Both the position numbers and the translations under genes were made by a program. Below the pieces are notes generated by a model. The model did not search any database. It saw only the letters and a list, made by a program, of their open reading frames with translations, and was not told the DNA's origin. Shown here piece after piece: positions 53,990 through 64,000 of a stretch of DNA of 64,000 bases. This DNA comes from Adiantum capillus-veneris (taxonomy: Eukaryota; Streptophyta; Polypodiopsida; Polypodiales; Pteridaceae). Location: assembly GCA_014529385.2 (NCBI GenBank), contig CM043959.1, positions 88,697,529-88,761,528 on the forward strand. Direction: 5' to 3'. Within the stretch, counting starts at the first letter, position 1. Each line of letters starts with the position of its first letter.

Positions 53990-55138
53990 TGTGAGCGGGA
54001 TGAAAACACACACAGCGCCTCTATAACGACCCGTCACACACTCTTGGGAAGATACACACACACACTATGGGGCACCACTCGGCTTAGACAACACACCTGG
54101 CCGAGACAGGGAACACACCTCTGGAGTGAGAGGAGAGAGACTATCCACTTGCCCACTCCACACAGACACACACACACACACACACACACACCCAAAAAAC
54201 TCAGCTCAAAAGAGGAGAATTTCTGATGTTTAGATACAATTGAGCTTAGGCCAACACCAATGGGGCAAATAGCTCACACAATATGGGTAAAAGAAGCCAG
54301 ATACAATCACAAACTGGAGCAGAAACTTCGCTCATAGGAGGAACTTACACAGAAAAATAGCAGGAAAAGAGTGAGGAATTTGGCAAAATGGACAGCGCCA
54401 TCGCGTCCGGAACGGCCCAAAACCCCAGTCTACAATGTCAAAGTGCTCAAATCCGACCTCGGATGAGCAGTTTACGGCCAAAACAGGCTCCAAAATGGGC
54501 AAAAAACACACCTGCGGCTGTTCCTCCTCTCTTCTCCACGTTTTTTTCTGGTCTTCTCTCTATTTTTTCAGTTCCCACACTTAGATTTATTAGTTGGGCA
54601 CCCTTGGCCTTTTAGATGACCTCAAACGGACCCCGAACAGGCCAAAAACTGACCTCACAGTGCATAGTTGTCACCTTTTTGCATCATTCGCACACCTGGC
54701 ACTCAGCTTTTTTCCAATAATGCATCTCGCCACCACGTGAAGTGGCCCCAAAAAGTGTTCCAAATGATGACCTTTCTGCATAACTCTCACCAAAAAACAC
54801 CCACGTTGTGTCCGTCCTCATCCGCGTGCAAATATTGACTTCGTTCGCCCTCCTGACGCCACTAGATGCCATCTGACGCACCTGCTGACCTCACGTCGTC
54901 GGCCCGCGGATAGCTTCCTCGAGAAGTTTTACGCGCTACCAACTCCTCATTATTGTATAAAAAACACACTGGTACTGGTAATAGTGAAAATCGCTGCACT
55001 ATGTACATGTTGTCCTACCTGTACACATGTGGGCCCCACATAACCACCTGGCTAAGGAAAATGGGCAATCCTTTATTTGATGCACCATGCATGTATATGT
55101 ACATATGCGCAATCCGTTGCTCCAAAAAACTCCTGACA
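53990..55138 (-). repeat. Tat-3 5' LTR (1,149 bp)
   Basis: It is the partner of 46,406-47,552. The (CA)n tract here is one unit longer. Confidence 0.95.
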
Positions 55139-55666
55139 ACGGCATCCACCGCTGAAGCAGACGCCAAGTATTTGAAGTCAAACATGTGATGATCATCAAG
55201 TTCCGCACTCATGGCGAATCCGTGTTGTGCGAACAAAAGAGAAAAGAGTACCTTGGAGTGTAAAAAAGTTTGTAGCCGTATTGAACACAGAGGCCGGTGA
55301 TGGGCCATACTAACTTTCGCTCGGCGGCTCAATCGCCGAGGAATTTCAAATTACCGATGACCTTGAAGGTGTCTCAAAAGTCGAGCTTCCCCATAACTCC
55401 CTGGCATTGGATGCAGTCCCGCAAGTTGCAAGTCACCGTATGCGGAGTTGATGAAGGAGCTTGCAAATGTTGGTTGCCAAATTTTGGTCCACAATTTCCG
55501 GTCTTCAGGGCCCTGGGAGTGGCGAAAAATAGCAGAAGAACAAGAGTTCAAATGCACTGGAGATAATTGTAAATTCTGCAAGTTCAGAAAATCTGCCGAA
55601 AATAGAGGCCGTGCCGACAACAGGACCCTTGTCGGTATGCCGAGCCGTGCCCTGGCTTCACAAGAG

Positions 55667-55700
<34 letters not shown>

Positions 55701-56083
55701 ACCCCGCTGTGGGTACCATCCCTTGGATGGTGAAAAAAAACCCTTGGCCTCAACCCCAAATGGGTTGGGCGCCCACGATGTGTGAAAAAACAATTAAACA
55801 CGGGCGATGGTGTGCTGCAGAGCCGTCGAGGAGCAGAAGTTGAAGTGCCACCTCCGGCTCTGCTCAAAACGGCCCGGCCCAGTGACAAGAACGGCGCAAC
55901 TCGGTCTCAATTCAAGCCCACCACACGCCAGTTTTGGGCAGGTGATGATGCCGCCTCCCTCCTCGCAAGCGGGGTTGCCCACGCTGTGGTCGCAGCCGAT
56001 CCTTCTGTGTAGAGTGGCGTCACTTCTCCTCCTCTTGCCTCATGCACATGCAAACAAGACCACGCCCTCCTTTTCTAAACTTA
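55139..56083 (-). other. Gyp-E 5' internal region, no readable gag
   Basis: This part lies between the nested Tat-3 and the Gyp-E primer site, where gag would be expected. Short frames occur on both strands, but no gag or zinc-knuckle motif is recognisable. It contains a run of 30 G. Confidence 0.4.
55670..55699. repeat. (G)30 homopolymer
   Basis: An uninterrupted run of 30 G, preceded by GAGGGA. It could form a G-quadruplex, and its length is likely unreliable in sequencing. Confidence 0.9.
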
Positions 56084-56095
56084 GCTCTGATACCA
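56084..56095 (-). other. Gyp-E primer binding site, initiator Met tRNA type
   Basis: TGGTATCAGAGC on the minus strand, one base from the 5' LTR. This fixes the orientation of the element. Confidence 0.85.
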
Positions 56096-56096
56096 A

Positions 56097-56272
56097 TGTA
56101 AGACCTAGGGTAACTGAACATAGGATCCTCCTCCCTACCGCCCCTTATATAGGCTAGCTCCTAGCACTTGCCCTAAGCGGATCCCCAGTCCGCACTGGTC
56201 CAGTCCAGGCCCTTGGCCTAGGTCCCTAACCCCCTAGGTTGGGCCTTGCCTTGTAGGATCCTTGTCCTCACA
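56097..56272 (-). repeat. Gyp-E 5' LTR (176 bp)
   Basis: It is the partner of 42,497-42,669. It keeps the TATA box TATATAAGG on the minus strand at 56,143-56,151. Confidence 0.85.
56143..56151 (-). promoter_or_regulatory. TATA box of Gyp-E 5' LTR
   Basis: TATATAAGG on the minus strand. The other LTR has TAGATAAGG at this place. Confidence 0.55.
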
Positions 56273-56334
56273 TTTGCCAAGGCAAGAGCCTTATGAACAG
56301 GAACTGGATTAGCTAATTGCTAATTCCCCAAAGG

Positions 56335-56551
56335 TGTTGGGATTAAAGCCCAAGTGGCCTCTTATGCGGATATGGCCGCCCGCCCGCCTAACTCACTTCC
56401 CTCTAACTCTTTGTATATACTCACATATACTTTGTGAATACTAATGAATTGGGAGATAACCCTTCTAACAGTTCTCTGCGTACTGTACTGTGTAAGCTCA
56501 CTGTGTGTGTGTGAGAGAGAGAGTCGACCCACGCTTCGCTCTGTGACTTCA
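56335..56551 (+). repeat. Cop-1 5' LTR (217 bp)
   Basis: It matches 61,668-61,887 with few changes; the 3' copy has a longer (GT)n tract and scattered substitutions. TATATACT-type TATA sequences lie near 56,413-56,430. Confidence 0.93.
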
Positions 56552-56553
56552 AT

Positions 56554-56565
56554 TGGTATCAGAGC
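56554..56565 (+). other. Cop-1 primer binding site, initiator Met tRNA type
   Basis: TGGTATCAGAGC, two bases after the 5' LTR. Confidence 0.9.
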
Positions 56566-57616
56566 CTTGGTTCAGTGCGGTTTTGCGCAATCGCGTGCGC
56601 GCGCACTTTTTCGGCAGATTCTGGATCCGGAGTTCGAAAATTCACACTCGGCGTTCCGGGAGCGTTTCCATCAGGTGACCTGGCGTTTTACCCCACTTTC
56701 GAAGCCGTTTATGCCCTCAGAATTTCGTTCTGAGCTCTACAATAGAAGATAGATTTCAGCCGCAAAGAAATCCGTCTTGTGTAGATTGGCAAGCAGGAGG
56801 TGGCCGACATCAATATCGGCATTGACATACATCACTCATTAGTCTTCAGAGCATCATCTATAGATCAGGTACACATATATATCATCAGATATATATATTG
56901 CAATCTGCATTGTTACTTCTTGTGCTTGCCAGGTTCCAGGGGAGGTGTGGCCATACGACGGCTTGACACCACTAGCATGTATTGCAGATTGATGTACTCT
57001 GATTGTGGGTCTGCTAGTTGTGAGTCACGCTAGCAGACAGACCGCCGCAGCGGTCATAGGACAGTGATTGGTCTATTATAGGATGTATGCTAGTTCTGGG
57101 CAGTTTGCTGAGCCATCTGAGAGGGTCGTGTGTGAGGTTTTTTGAAGCCAAGCAGTGGGGGCTGGGTTACCCAGTGTGAGGTGGATTAGGTTGCTGGAGT
57201 TCCCCTCTACACGCATCCTCTTCGGTGACTTTTATCCCTTAGGATGTATGACTTTGTGTAGACATTGGATTGCATCTTATGCGTCAGGCCGTTGAGGCAT
57301 TGTTCAGGGTTCAGTCTTGAGACAGATACAGGTTCTGTCATCGCCCAGAGAGGAGACAGTGTATGCTTACAGGACAGCATATTACAGAGATTTTTTAGAT
57401 TTGTCACTGGTCAGCTATTTATGATTGTTTTTGAGCTATCTTTTGGTTCCCAGAGCTCAGTTTACAGGGGAGACTCTGTCAAAAATTTTCAAAATACTGA
57501 CAGTTCCTGAGGAGAGGTGTTCAACTTGTTGATTACAACTTGTTTACTGTGTACAGAGGCCAGTTTACAGGGGAAACTCTGCCGGATTTTTCTCAGGAGT
57601 AAACAGTTTGGGTGAT
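56566..57616 (+). other. Cop-1 5' leader
   Basis: An untranslated leader of about 1 kb between the primer site and the gag ATG at 57,617. No conserved frame was recognised. The phrase CAGTTTACAGGGGA(A/G)ACTCTG occurs twice (about 57,459 and 57,561). Confidence 0.6.
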
Positions 57617-60600
57617 ATGGCATCTTCTCAAAGTGAGACTCTTTACAACATAAAGAAGCTGGATGGCACAAACTTTCCATTCTGGAAGAAGTAGATTTGG
57701 CAGGTTTTGGTGCAGAAAAAACAAGTGAAGCCATTGAAGATCAAAGGGGAGAGACCAGAAGGTATGGCTGAAGATGAGTGGGAAGAGCTTGACGAGTTAG
57801 CTTGTTCCACAATCATGCTGACACTGGCAGAAAATGTTTACTTCAACGTAGCAGAAGAGACTATAGCGTATGGCGTATGGCAAAAGCTATGTGGTATGTA
57901 CGAGAAACAAAGTGCTGCTTCTCAGATTTACTGGCTCAAGAAATTGGTGGATTTGAAGATGAAGGAAGGGACAGCCATGTCAAATCATCTGAATGAATTT
58001 CACACAATTTTCAGCCAGTTAACAGCACAGGAGATAGTCTTTCCAGATTCAGTGAAGGCTATGTTTCTCTTAATCACTTTGCCAGACAATTGGGATACTT
58101 TTCGTACAGCGTTAAGTAATTCTGTCGCGCCAGAAGGTCTTACAAGTGCCAATGTAGAAGGCAGCTTGCTCACAGAGGAAGTGAACAGGAAGAACATTGA
58201 CAAAGGCAAAGGCAATAGTGCTTTGGTCGTTCGAGGGAGACAACAGTTTAAAGAGAAGAAGGGTAAGAAGGCACAAAACCGAAGTAAGTCTCGTGATTCA
58301 AAGTCAAAGGATGACATAGAATGCTACCATTGTGGCAAGAAGGGTCACATGAAGCGAGACTGTACGAAGTGGAAACAAGAAAAAGGAAAAACAAAGAGTT
58401 CTGAGCAAGATGAAAAGAAGAGTTCAGTGAAGATTGAAGAGGTGAATGTCACAGGATCTGGTTCAGACAGTGATTCTGGTATAGCAGCTGGTGACATCTT
58501 CCTTACAAGCAATCTTGATTCTGTTTTCTTGACTGCAGAGGATAGACATGCTATGAGTGATTGGATTATCGACTCAGGGGCATCTTTACATGTTTCTCTG
58601 CACAAAGAGTGGTTTACATCATATGTGGCTACTAAAGATTATGTCAGACTTGGCAATGAGCAGGTTTGTGACATACTTGGAGTGGGAGATGTGCAGTTGA
58701 AGTTTCAGAATGGCTCTTCTTTATGGCTCAAGAATGTCAGACATGTTCCAGCAATCCGAAAGAGCTTGATTAGTACAGGGAAGTTGGATGATGCGCGTTA
58801 TGTGACAGTTTTTGGGAACAACGCTTGGAAGATCTCCAAAGGTTCGATGATTGTAGCACATGGCAGCAAGTCAGGAACTCTGTACACTTTACATGTTTCA
58901 GAGGTTAAAAACCATGTAATTAATGTGATTAAGCAGCCAAGTGTGTCACTGTGGCATCGTAGGTTGGGACATATGTCAAAAAGAGGAATGGAAATACTTT
59001 CTCATTATGGTTATTTGCCTAGCTTTTCATTTCAAGATTTCGAGTTTTGTGAGCATTGTGTTTATGGTAAGCAAACACAGGAACTGCACAGATCAAAGAG
59101 GAATCGTAGGGACGAACGGTTAGCTCTTGTACACAGTGATCTATGCGGACCAATGCCTAGTTTGTCACTAGGGGGAGCAGCGTACTTTTGTACATTCATA
59201 GATGACTATTCTCGCAAAGTATGGGTTTACTTCTTGAAGCACAAGGATGAGGTGCTCAAGGTCTTTAAGACATTCTTGCAGCTGGTGGAGAATCAGAGTG
59301 GTCAGAAGCTGAAGTGCTTGAGAACTGACAATGGTGGAGAGTACGTTTCCAAAGCTTTTCAAGACTTTTGTGAAACAAAAGGGATTAAGCGGGAACTTAC
59401 TGCACCATATAATCCTTCACAAAATGGGGTTGCAGAACGTATGAATAGGACCATACAAGAGAAGGTCAGAAGCATGTTGTCAAATGCTAAGTTGCCTGAT
59501 GTATTTTGGGCGGAAGCAGTGGCTACAACAGTCCATTTGATCAACAGGTCTCCTAGTAGGGTTCTGGATAAGAGTGCAGTGGCCGAGATGCTATGGACAG
59601 GCAAGGCACCTTCGTATAAGCATCTCAGAGTCTTTGGTTGTGAAGCTTATAGCCATATTCCTAAGGAGTTCAGAAATAAGTTAGAACCAAAGAGCAAGAA
59701 GTGTATATTTCTTGGCTACGGAGAATCGGGCGAGATGGGGTTACCGGCTTTGGGATCCTGAGTCCAGAAAGCTTATTCGTAGCAATGATGTGCATTTCAA
59801 TGAAGCCAAGTTTCACGCTAAGCCAGAGAAGACAAAGGAGATCAGAAGAGTTGTCTTTAGGGAAGATGGACCTAGTGCTAGCACATCAAGACAGCATGGT
59901 CAGGCTCAGGAACAGCCTATAGTGGCTAGAGAGGCAGAATCAGTTGTGGTGAGACGTTCTGAGCGTGTCTCCAAACCACCTGATCGTTATGTGCCATCTC
60001 TAAATTATGTCATGCTCACAGATTGCGGAGAACCATCTTGTTACAAGGAAGCATTACAAGTGGTTGACCCGAAAAAATGGCAGTTGGCCATGCAGTCAGA
60101 GATGACAGCTCTGCATAAAAACCAGACATGGAAGTTGGTTAAATTACCACAGGGCAAAAAGGCTCTACCTTGTAAATGGGTTTACAGGTATAAGATCACC
60201 GCTCATGATAGTCAGCCAAAGTACAAAGCAAGGCTTGTTGCCAAGGGCTTTAAGCAAGAACAAGGCATTGACTTTGATGAAGTCTTCTCTCCAGTGGTCA
60301 AGATGACTACATTGAGATTCTTTCTTGCATTGGTTGCTATATTGGATTTGGTGTTGCACCAAATGGATGTCAAGACAGCGTTCTTGCATGGTGATTTAGA
60401 TGTGGAAATTTACATGCAGCAGCCAGAAGGGTTTGTTGAGAAAGGCATGGAACATTTGGTATGCCAGTTGTTAAAGAGTCTTTATGGCTTAAAACAATCA
60501 CCGAGGGCATGGTACCATAAGTTCCACCAGTTTATGCTTTCTCAAGGCTACAAACGTAGTGAGTTTGATCACTGTCTATATACAAAGAAGGCTAAGGATG

Positions 60601-61583
60601 GTAGTTGCATGATCCTTATTTTGTATGTGGATGACATGTTGATTGCTGGCAAACACTTGGAAGAAATTTCAGCTTTGAAGTCAAAGATGGCAAAATCGTT
60701 TGACATGAAAGACATGGGTGAGGCAAGTCATATACTTGGTATGCGCATTGAGAGAGACAGATCAAAGAAGTTGATTTGGTTATCTCAAACAGAGTATATT
60801 GACAAGGTTTTGCAACGTTTCAATATGGAGAAGGGAAAGGCATTGAGTGCTCCATTGCCACCATATGTGAAACTTAGCAAACAAGATTGTCCTGTGTCTG
60901 AGGAAGAAAATACTGAAATGGATAAGATTCCATATGCGTCTGCAGTGGGTAGTTTGATGTATGCAATGATTGCTACATGTCCGGATATTGCATTTGCAGT
61001 GGGAGTGGTTAGCAGATATATGTCAAATCCCGACATGAAACATTGGGAGGCAGTGAAAGGTATCATGAGATACTTAAAACATACAAAGAGTATGCGCATA
61101 TGCTATGGTAGTCAGGATTTGAGTGTCAGAGGATACACTGACTCAGATTATGCAGGAGACTTGGATAAGAGGAGATCTACATCAGGCTATGTCTTTACAT
61201 TGGCTGGAGGTGCCATATCATGACGATCTCGATTACAAGATTGTGTTACGCAGTCTACTACAGAAGCTGAGTATGTTGCAGCAAATGAGGCATGCAAAGA
61301 AGCTATTTGGCTTGGTAGATTGGTTGCAGACTTGGGAATCAAAGTAGATATGCCAGAGTTATATTGTGATAGTCAAAGTGCTATACAATTGGCAAAGAAT
61401 CCAGTGTTCCATTCGAAGACTAAGCATATTGATGTGAAATATCACTTCATTAGGGAAGTACTTGAAGACAAGCAGATACAACTGTTGAAGATCCACACCA
61501 AGGACAATCCTGCTGATCTACTCACAAAGGGACTTCCAGGAGAGGGCTTTGTGCATTGTCGTGAGTTATTGGGCATTGGATAG
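57617..61583 (+). pseudogene. gag-pol: Cop-1 gag-pol polyprotein with three disabling changes
   Basis: The order is that of Ty1/copia: gag, CCHC knuckle (CYHCGKKGHMKRDC, about 58,322), protease (WIIDSGASLHVS, about 58,562), GAG-pre-integrase finger (LWHRRLGHMSKRGM, then CEHCVYGKQ), integrase core (HSDLCGPM, TDNGGEYVS, NGVAERMNRT), reverse transcriptase (LYVDDMLIAG, about 60,622) and RNase H (YTDSDYAGD, TTEAEY, CDSQSA). The start ATG at 57,617 gives MASSQSETLYNIKKLDGTNF, matching copia gag. Codon 26 is TAG (57,692-57,694). An extra base in the GGGGTT at about 59,737-59,742 shifts the frame between integrase and reverse transcriptase. TGA at 61,221-61,223 replaces the Trp usual in the SWRS-x-LQ motif of RNase H. 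The rest is well preserved, so inactivation appears recent. Confidence 0.92.
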
Positions 61584-61654
61584 ATGGCAGCCATGTAAAT
61601 CTTTGTACATTTATGTTCATAGATTTACAGTTACTTAAAGTGCCACATTGGACT

Positions 61655-61667
61655 TTAAGTGGGAGGT
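61655..61667 (+). other. Cop-1 polypurine tract
   Basis: TTAAGTGGGAGGT directly precedes the 3' LTR. Confidence 0.75.
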
Positions 61668-61887
61668 TGTTGGGATTAAAGCCAAGTGGCCTCTTATGCG
61701 GATATGGCCGCCCGCCCGCCTAACTCACTTCCCTCTAACTCTTTGTATATACTCACATATACTTTGTGAATACTAATGAATTGGGAGATAACCCTTCTAA
61801 CAGTTCTCTGCGTACTGTACTGTGTAAGCTCACTGTGTGTGTGTGTGTGTGTGAGAGAGTCGACCCACGCTCCGCTCCGTGACTTCA
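61668..61887 (+). repeat. Cop-1 3' LTR (220 bp)
   Basis: It is the partner of 56,335-56,551 and ends GACTTCA before the AAAGG duplication. It includes (GT)n at about 61,834-61,852. Confidence 0.93.
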
Positions 61888-62543
61888 AAAGGTACACACA
61901 GCTCCATCGCGAAGGATTGCGAAAACGGAGAGTTTTCTTGCATGGAAACTCGTCCGTTTCAAAGGGGAATTGTTCCATTGTGCGCGGGAGCACCTGAGGC
62001 ACGCATAGGCGTGGTCGCTCCGCCCAAAACAATCCAAAATAGAGAATTTACAACCTGTTGTCTTTTTTGTAGATTTAGGGTTTCGCACCAAAACTGCAGG
62101 ACAACGTGGAGGGAGACTCGGGATGCTTAAGCAGGGCTTTGGGCACCTAACAGTGTTAAAACAGGGAATTACAACACATTGAAATTGACCTGCAGCTCAC
62201 TGGAAAGCTTCCTAACCGCAAGGGAAAGTGTCCTTGACGTGTACTTTTGAAATACAGAGGGTTTTGCGCCGTTATGTTGGCGAAATTGGGTCAAAAACTT
62301 GCAATTACAACCATGGACAAGTTTGGACAGCTTTGTGAGAGATAGATGAAAGTGTTCGGGTCGTCTATTCGCAATAACAATAAAGAGATACCGAAAGGGG
62401 CGCCAGTCTTTGGGGCCAATAGGTGTAGACGTCTGCTTGGTAGAGCTCTAGCTTCCAAGCCGTGTGTTTGAAGTGTCAACTCCCGTTACAGGTGTTTAGT
62501 TGGAAAGTTTCTCTGTGTCCTAAAGTCTAAAGTAAAGTTTCGG
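61888..62543. other. No gene recognised
   Basis: This is flanking DNA to the right of Cop-1. Short frames carry no motif. A tRNA-like phrase near 62,425-62,495 was examined and rejected. Confidence 0.5.
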
Positions 62544-63200
62544 GTGAAAGCCAAAGTCTACCGCCCTACGGGCGAGTTTCAGCGTCCGTTACAAGTCTCT
62601 CTTGGAGACGACATTCTACAACTTTCCAAAGCTTATGGAGATAAGACAACCATCCCAAATGTCTACTATGTTCTAGGTCTTGCAAAGAATCTCATATCTA
62701 TTAGTGAGCTTACCGATGAAGGTGTCAATCTCGACTTCACCAAGAATGGCTGCAAGCTCCTTGCTCAAGACCCTCATGACACTTTATATGAGGTCGTCCC
62801 TACTCACTTGGCATCTCATCTCTTCAGCACATGCATTAGCATCATCTACTTATGCACAAACCACTACCACTACTTGGCATTATTGCTTAGGACATGCATT
62901 TAGCCACATCCTACAAAAACTAAAAATTCGTAAGCTTGTCATAGGTCTTCCATTTGAGCTCTCTCCTCTCACTTTTTGCGAAGCTTGTGCTCTAGCCAAA
63001 GCTCATCAGTAGCCATTTCCTCATAGTAATACACAAGCAGCAATCGCTCTAGAGTTCATTTACTCTGATAGCTGTGGCCCCCTGTCTAACAACTCCCTCA
63101 CTGGCAACACGTATTTCCTCACCTTCTAGGATGATTACTCGTGCTACACATACCTTCACAAAGCTAAGTTGCAAGAAACCTGTGCCTTAGGGCTGGAAAT
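62544..63200 (+). pseudogene. Decayed Ty1/copia protease-to-integrase fragment
   Basis: The plus strand reads TTIPNVYYVLGLAKNLISIS (copia region after the protease). After a frame change it reads WHYCLGHA and CEACALAKAHQ (GAG-pre-integrase finger). It then gives IYSDSCGPLSNNSLTGNTYF and DDYSCYTYLHKAK (start of the integrase core), with stops after AHQ and before DDYS. The Asp of HSDxCGP is kept as YSDSCGP. No LTR could be assigned. It is a second copia family, distinct from Cop-1. Confidence 0.7.
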
Positions 63201-63657
63201 GTCCTCTCTACATTTCCAACCAGGATATGCTTTTCGCTGAAAACAGGACTCAAAAAGTTGCTCTCCGAAGTCTGCCTTTGCTACTATCAACTCCCATCAT
63301 AAAACCCTCTCACTAACATGGACTAGATTACCTCCAAAACTCACCCCGTCTTTTTTTTCCTCCAAGATAAAGATCCTTCCATTAGTTAATAAAGCTTCCC
63401 ATAGGGCTAGAAACCACCTCTACTAAAGAGGGCTACATCAGAAACATGGGGAGACTCTCCTACTGAGGAAACAAAGTATGTACAATGAGGGCTAGATCAC
63501 AAGATGGGATGAGGAAATAGCCACACTGATGGCCAGTAGTGCCATCTAGGCACACCCTGGACCATGGTAAAGAAAAACCCTGGGCACCAAAGTCACAAGA
63601 AAATCTCTCGGCGCTTCACATGGGGTCGGAGCTGCCTTGTATATGAATCAGCTTCAG
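63201..63657. other. No gene recognised; may be the 3' part of the LINE relic
   Basis: It lies downstream of the minus-strand LINE-type frame. No poly(A) tail or target duplication was identified. Confidence 0.35.
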
Positions 63658-64000
63658 TCAAAAGTCACGAACAGTTTCTGCTTGTGGGACAGGACAAGCC
63701 TCAAAGCAGTGGGCCCGCCAGATGAACCAGAGTGCGAGGCCGTTGACGAGCTCCCAACACCACTCTCTATCACTATACCACTCGGGGGGGAGGGTGACCT
63801 CTACAGCGCTCGTGAGAGTGGACCATGCTGCAACGCCCCAAGTGTACTGTCGAGCTGTGGAAAGGACTGGCATTAGCCGAAGAACCGAAAGCCAAACCTG
63901 TTGTGCCATGGGGTAGTCCCACAAATAGTGACGCCGACTCTCCAAAGGATGGGCACAAGCTGCACATTCTACCAAGAAGCCCTCGTGTATCAACCAACTC
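63658..64000 (-). pseudogene. LINE (non-LTR retrotransposon) C-terminal zf-RVT domain fragment, running off the window
   Basis: The minus strand reads CAACAHPLESRRHYLWDYPMAQ, then QVWLSVL and later LVNGLALWFIWRAHC. This matches the zinc-binding module after the reverse transcriptase of plant LINE elements (C-x-x-C-x-x-x-x-E-S-x-x-H-x-L-W-x-C-P-x-A-x-x-V-W). The Cys expected before Pro is Tyr here. Reverse transcriptase, if present, is to the right of the window. The frame ends at 63,658. Confidence 0.6.

Larger units (their letters stand above)
46406..55138 (-). mobile_element. Tat-3: intact 8.7-kb Ty3/gypsy (Tat) LTR retrotransposon, very recent insertion
   Basis: LTRs of 1,147 bp (46,406-47,552) and 1,149 bp (53,990-55,138) start TGTGAGCGGG and end CTCCTGACA on the plus strand. 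I find two substitutions and one 2-bp CA-repeat difference between them. The flanks ACGG (46,402-46,405 and 55,139-55,142) form a 4-bp target duplication. The single gag-pol frame is uninterrupted over 1,802 codons. The element is nested in Gyp-E. Confidence 0.95.
42497..56272 (-). mobile_element. Gyp-E: old Ty3/gypsy element with short LTRs, host of nested Tat-3
   Basis: Short LTRs at 42,497-42,669 and 56,097-56,272 have TG...CA ends. An initiator-Met-type primer site (TGGTATCAGAGC) lies beside the right LTR, and a polypurine tract (GAAGGGGGGAGTAA) beside the left, both on the minus strand. The flanks TTTGT (42,492-42,496) and TTTGC (56,273-56,277) are a 5-bp duplication with one change. The repeat unit nearby shows that the original was TTTGC. 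After removing Tat-3, the element is about 5.0 kb. Its pol region is heavily decayed, with an integrase end recognisable at 42,970-43,670. Confidence 0.8.
56335..61887 (+). mobile_element. Cop-1: complete Ty1/copia LTR retrotransposon
   Basis: LTRs of 217 bp (56,335-56,551) and 220 bp (61,668-61,887) start TGTTGGGATTAAAGCC and end GACTTCA. A perfect 5-bp duplication, AAAGG, flanks the element (56,330-56,334 and 61,888-61,892). The primer site follows the 5' LTR, and a GTGGGAGGT purine tract precedes the 3' LTR. Three coding lesions are visible: TAG at 57,692, a one-base insertion near 59,740 and TGA at 61,221. It lies 62 bp from the right LTR of Gyp-E. Confidence 0.93.

Noticed and set aside
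62425-62495. A tRNA-Gly-like phrase (GGTAGAGC, then CTAGCTTCCAAGCC, then a TTTGAA arm)
   Set aside because: The D-arm and anticodon-like parts look right, but the T-arm is wrong in sequence and spacing and no acceptor stem pairs.

Overview
The window is land-plant nuclear DNA made almost entirely of nested transposable elements and microsatellites. The signs are plant-type LTR retrotransposons (Ty3/gypsy of the Tat lineage and Ty1/copia), a CACTA (En/Spm) DNA transposon with the plant tnp2/DUF4218/DUF4216 layout, a Tourist-like MITE, a fragment of a plant ABCC transporter gene and a captured HMA-domain fragment. The species cannot be read from the sequence. The repeat load and the very long (CT)n/(GA)n tracts fit a large plant genome. 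No rRNA, credible tRNA, CRISPR array or bacterial-style operon was seen.

Layout. 1-3468: 3' end of a Tat Ty3/gypsy element (Tat-1) with its 3' LTR, inserted into 3469-6725, the 5' leader and LTR of an older Tat-type element on the minus strand (Tat-4). 6726-15500: non-coding DNA dominated by CT/GA and CA/GT microsatellites, with one spliceable two-exon gene (11635-12624) for a Cys/His-rich transposase-related protein. 15500-19640: unrecognised DNA with a retropepsin-like relic near 18.1 kb and the last exons of an ABCC transporter (18592-19610, minus) split by a MITE. 20153-21492: degenerate copia 5' end. 21493-33691: Tat-2, a 12.2-kb minus-strand element with 2.6-kb LTRs and an unusual multi-ORF leader. 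33988-42080: a full-length decayed CACTA transposon with a TGG target duplication, carrying an HMA fragment. 42497-56272: an old minus-strand Ty3/gypsy element (Gyp-E) with 175-bp LTRs, into which the very young intact Tat-3 (46406-55138) has inserted. 56335-61887: a complete Ty1/copia element with an AAAGG duplication. 62544-63180: another copia relic. 63658-64000: end of a LINE-type reading frame on the minus strand.

How the parts work together. Each autonomous element supplies its own replication proteins. The Tat elements encode gag, protease, reverse transcriptase, a degenerate first RNase H, a second archaeal-type RNase H and integrase. Tat-3 has one open 1,802-codon gag-pol frame and LTRs that differ by only two substitutions and one 2-nt repeat-length change, so it is the best candidate for recent activity. 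Tat-2 has its gag-pol split by a 59-bp tandem duplication.

The most unusual content is in the Tat leaders. A 70-72-residue protein is encoded three times: twice in tandem in Tat-2 and once in Tat-3. Tat-2 also carries two related longer leader ORFs. I recognise no described family for the short protein.
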